This document shows, in pieces, positions 62,410-64,000 of a stretch of DNA of 64,000 nt. Source of the stretch: Botryococcus braunii (Eukaryota > Chlorophyta > Trebouxiophyceae); contig KV908372.1 of the NCBI GenBank assembly GCA_002005505.1, forward strand, positions 79,957 to 143,956. Direction: 5' to 3'. Within the stretch, counting starts at the first letter, position 1. Each line of letters starts with the position of its first letter. The notes beneath the pieces are model-generated. The model saw nothing but the letters and a program-made list of their open reading frames with translations. It was not told where the DNA came from and ran no database searches. A program made the translations under genes and the position numbers.

Positions 62410-63520
62410 ATGCGGGGTCTTGGACAAGGACAAACTTACTCCACAGCGCCAGTGATAATCTCTTCAGTCTTCGCCCGCAAGATAATTGTGAGATACCCAT
62501 TGACTTCAGACGATGCACTTCTTTGGCTGATAAACAGTGTTGTTTTTAAACCGCAGACAGTCACCTTCAGCACGATGCACCATTACAACTCCCTCAAACA
62601 GCCACTCAACTTCCCAATCTACAACCTCCAAACACAACTTAGTCTCCTTTCCTACTGCCTGTCCAATCCCGTGATAGAAGTAACCTCCACAATTTTCCCA
62701 AGTCTTTCCAGCCAATATCGTATCTTCCAAAGCGATTTCCAGCCACACAATGCATTGCCAAGGTGCACTCTGCGCCCATCGTGCAATATACGTATATTGT
62801 AAACAGCATCACCTTCTAGGCAGCCCAGCCAGGGCAGGCCAACTGGATTGAGGCCAGTAGCAGTCCACAACCATAGAAAGAAAGAGGTTTTGGAGTTCGC
62901 AGGCCACATGTGATACAATTACATATCAACTACGGCCTCACACTACATCACCATTAGCCAGCTGTTACACTGCAAACTCACATCGCAAGCTGCCATTGAA
63001 AGCTCTACAACTAACAAGACCCTCCTCACATTCTAGGGGCCCAGCCAGCTGTATAGTACTCGTCACGCTCATTAGTTTTGCTAGCAACAACATGTATGTG
63101 CAGGTTGGAAAACACCACACTTCAACTGTGGGGAAGCTGAGCACACGGAAACCAGCCAACTTCCAGATAATGATATGGAGTCACAGCCATCCCAAATTGT
63201 CCCCATCATATGGAGTACGCCCCAACTTGCTAGACTACGCAGTCAAGGGTACTAACAACGAGGCACCAAAGGCATCTAGTTATAGACTTATATTCATGTG
63301 GCAACAGCTCCGTGATGTTGTGTCGCAGCCAAAAACAACCTCCGTCACACTCCTAAGCCAAGACGTTTCCGCTCCTCATCCAGCTGCATCACATGAAGGA
63401 TCAGTACACTTCTGGCCGGACACGCTTAATGATCAAACTAACATTTCTCAGGGTCCAGGAACACGTGCCTGCATTAAAAGAGGTTCCAGGGAAATGACAA
63501 AAATTAGAGTGCCTTCCCCC
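61380..63520. other. Right-hand region without a supported gene
   Basis: GA-rich block at 62262-62410, a long G run at about 61899-61915 and C runs at about 62077-62089 and 62183-62196. A plus frame ending ALEQQLQELYINR before a GT at 61961 looks exon-like but stands alone. ORFs near 62500-62900 have no recognisable motif. Confidence 0.4.
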
Positions 63521-63560
63521 CGGCCCCCCCCTCTCTCCCCCCGGCCTCTCTCACACACAG

Positions 63561-63867
<307 letters not shown>

Positions 63868-64000
63868 ACCACATACACAGACACAGAGAGAGATATGCAC
63901 GCATGTGTGCACATTCTCCCACCCCTCGCAGAGCACACAAAAGCATGCCACAACCCCCACACCCTCGCCCCACACACACACTGATGGGGGAGGGGCACCC

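Noticed and set aside
62506..62918. Minus-strand gene near the right end
   Set aside because: Two overlapping ORFs of 80-88 aa have no recognisable domain and no consistent splice sites.

Overview
This is a nuclear genome window from a photosynthetic eukaryote. Its genes are split by many GT-AG introns. Three broadly conserved eukaryotic proteins (SPT16, KRR1, RBM25) and an organellar ribosome recycling factor are recognisable. One gene resembles a plant-type plastid protein, and the retroelements are a plant-type chromovirus and copia elements. The very long, pure dinucleotide repeats, long introns and heavy retroelement load would fit a charophyte (streptophyte) alga such as Chara. That species guess is inference only; no marker gene in the window settles it.

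Layout. Bases 1-12,000 are a nest of LTR retroelements, all on the minus strand. A copia-type gag runs off the left edge (1-989) and has a copia-style primer-binding site complementary to the anticodon arm of initiator tRNA-Met. A nearly complete 5.9-kb Ty3/gypsy chromovirus lies at 2562-8446, with 170-bp LTRs, gag, and a pol broken by one frameshift. Next to it sits the 3' end of a second Ty3 element. Two more copia remnants follow (8.7-9.3 kb and 9.8-12.0 kb). From 12 to 16.3 kb there is repeat debris including a foldback structure.

The gene-bearing part starts at 16.3 kb. It holds an organellar ribosome recycling factor (minus, 16341-18277), a three-exon gene of unknown function (plus, 19554-23091), KRR1 (plus, 27977-30920, 10 exons), a probable plastid protein of unknown function (minus, 31356 to about 35.1 kb), SPT16 (plus, 35455-50941, 23 exons, 1060 aa) and RBM25 (minus, 52963-59106, 8 coding exons, about 703 aa). 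The exon chains of KRR1, SPT16 and RBM25 were assembled by hand and stay in phase throughout. All KRR1 and SPT16 junctions used are GT-AG; one RBM25 junction is uncertain and may be GC-AG. Neighbours pair up as KRR1/plastid gene (convergent), plastid gene/SPT16 (divergent, roughly 350 bp apart) and SPT16/RBM25 (convergent).

Functionally the genes are housekeeping: SPT16 in the FACT histone chaperone, KRR1 in small-subunit rRNA processing, RBM25 in splicing, and RRF in organelle translation. They do not form an operon-like system. The unusual material is in the repeats: hairpin-rich and tRNA-like LTRs, internal-tRNA priming, an intronic MITE-like element, microsatellites hundreds of bases long embedded in dispersed repeats, and a tandem duplication at a splice acceptor in RBM25.
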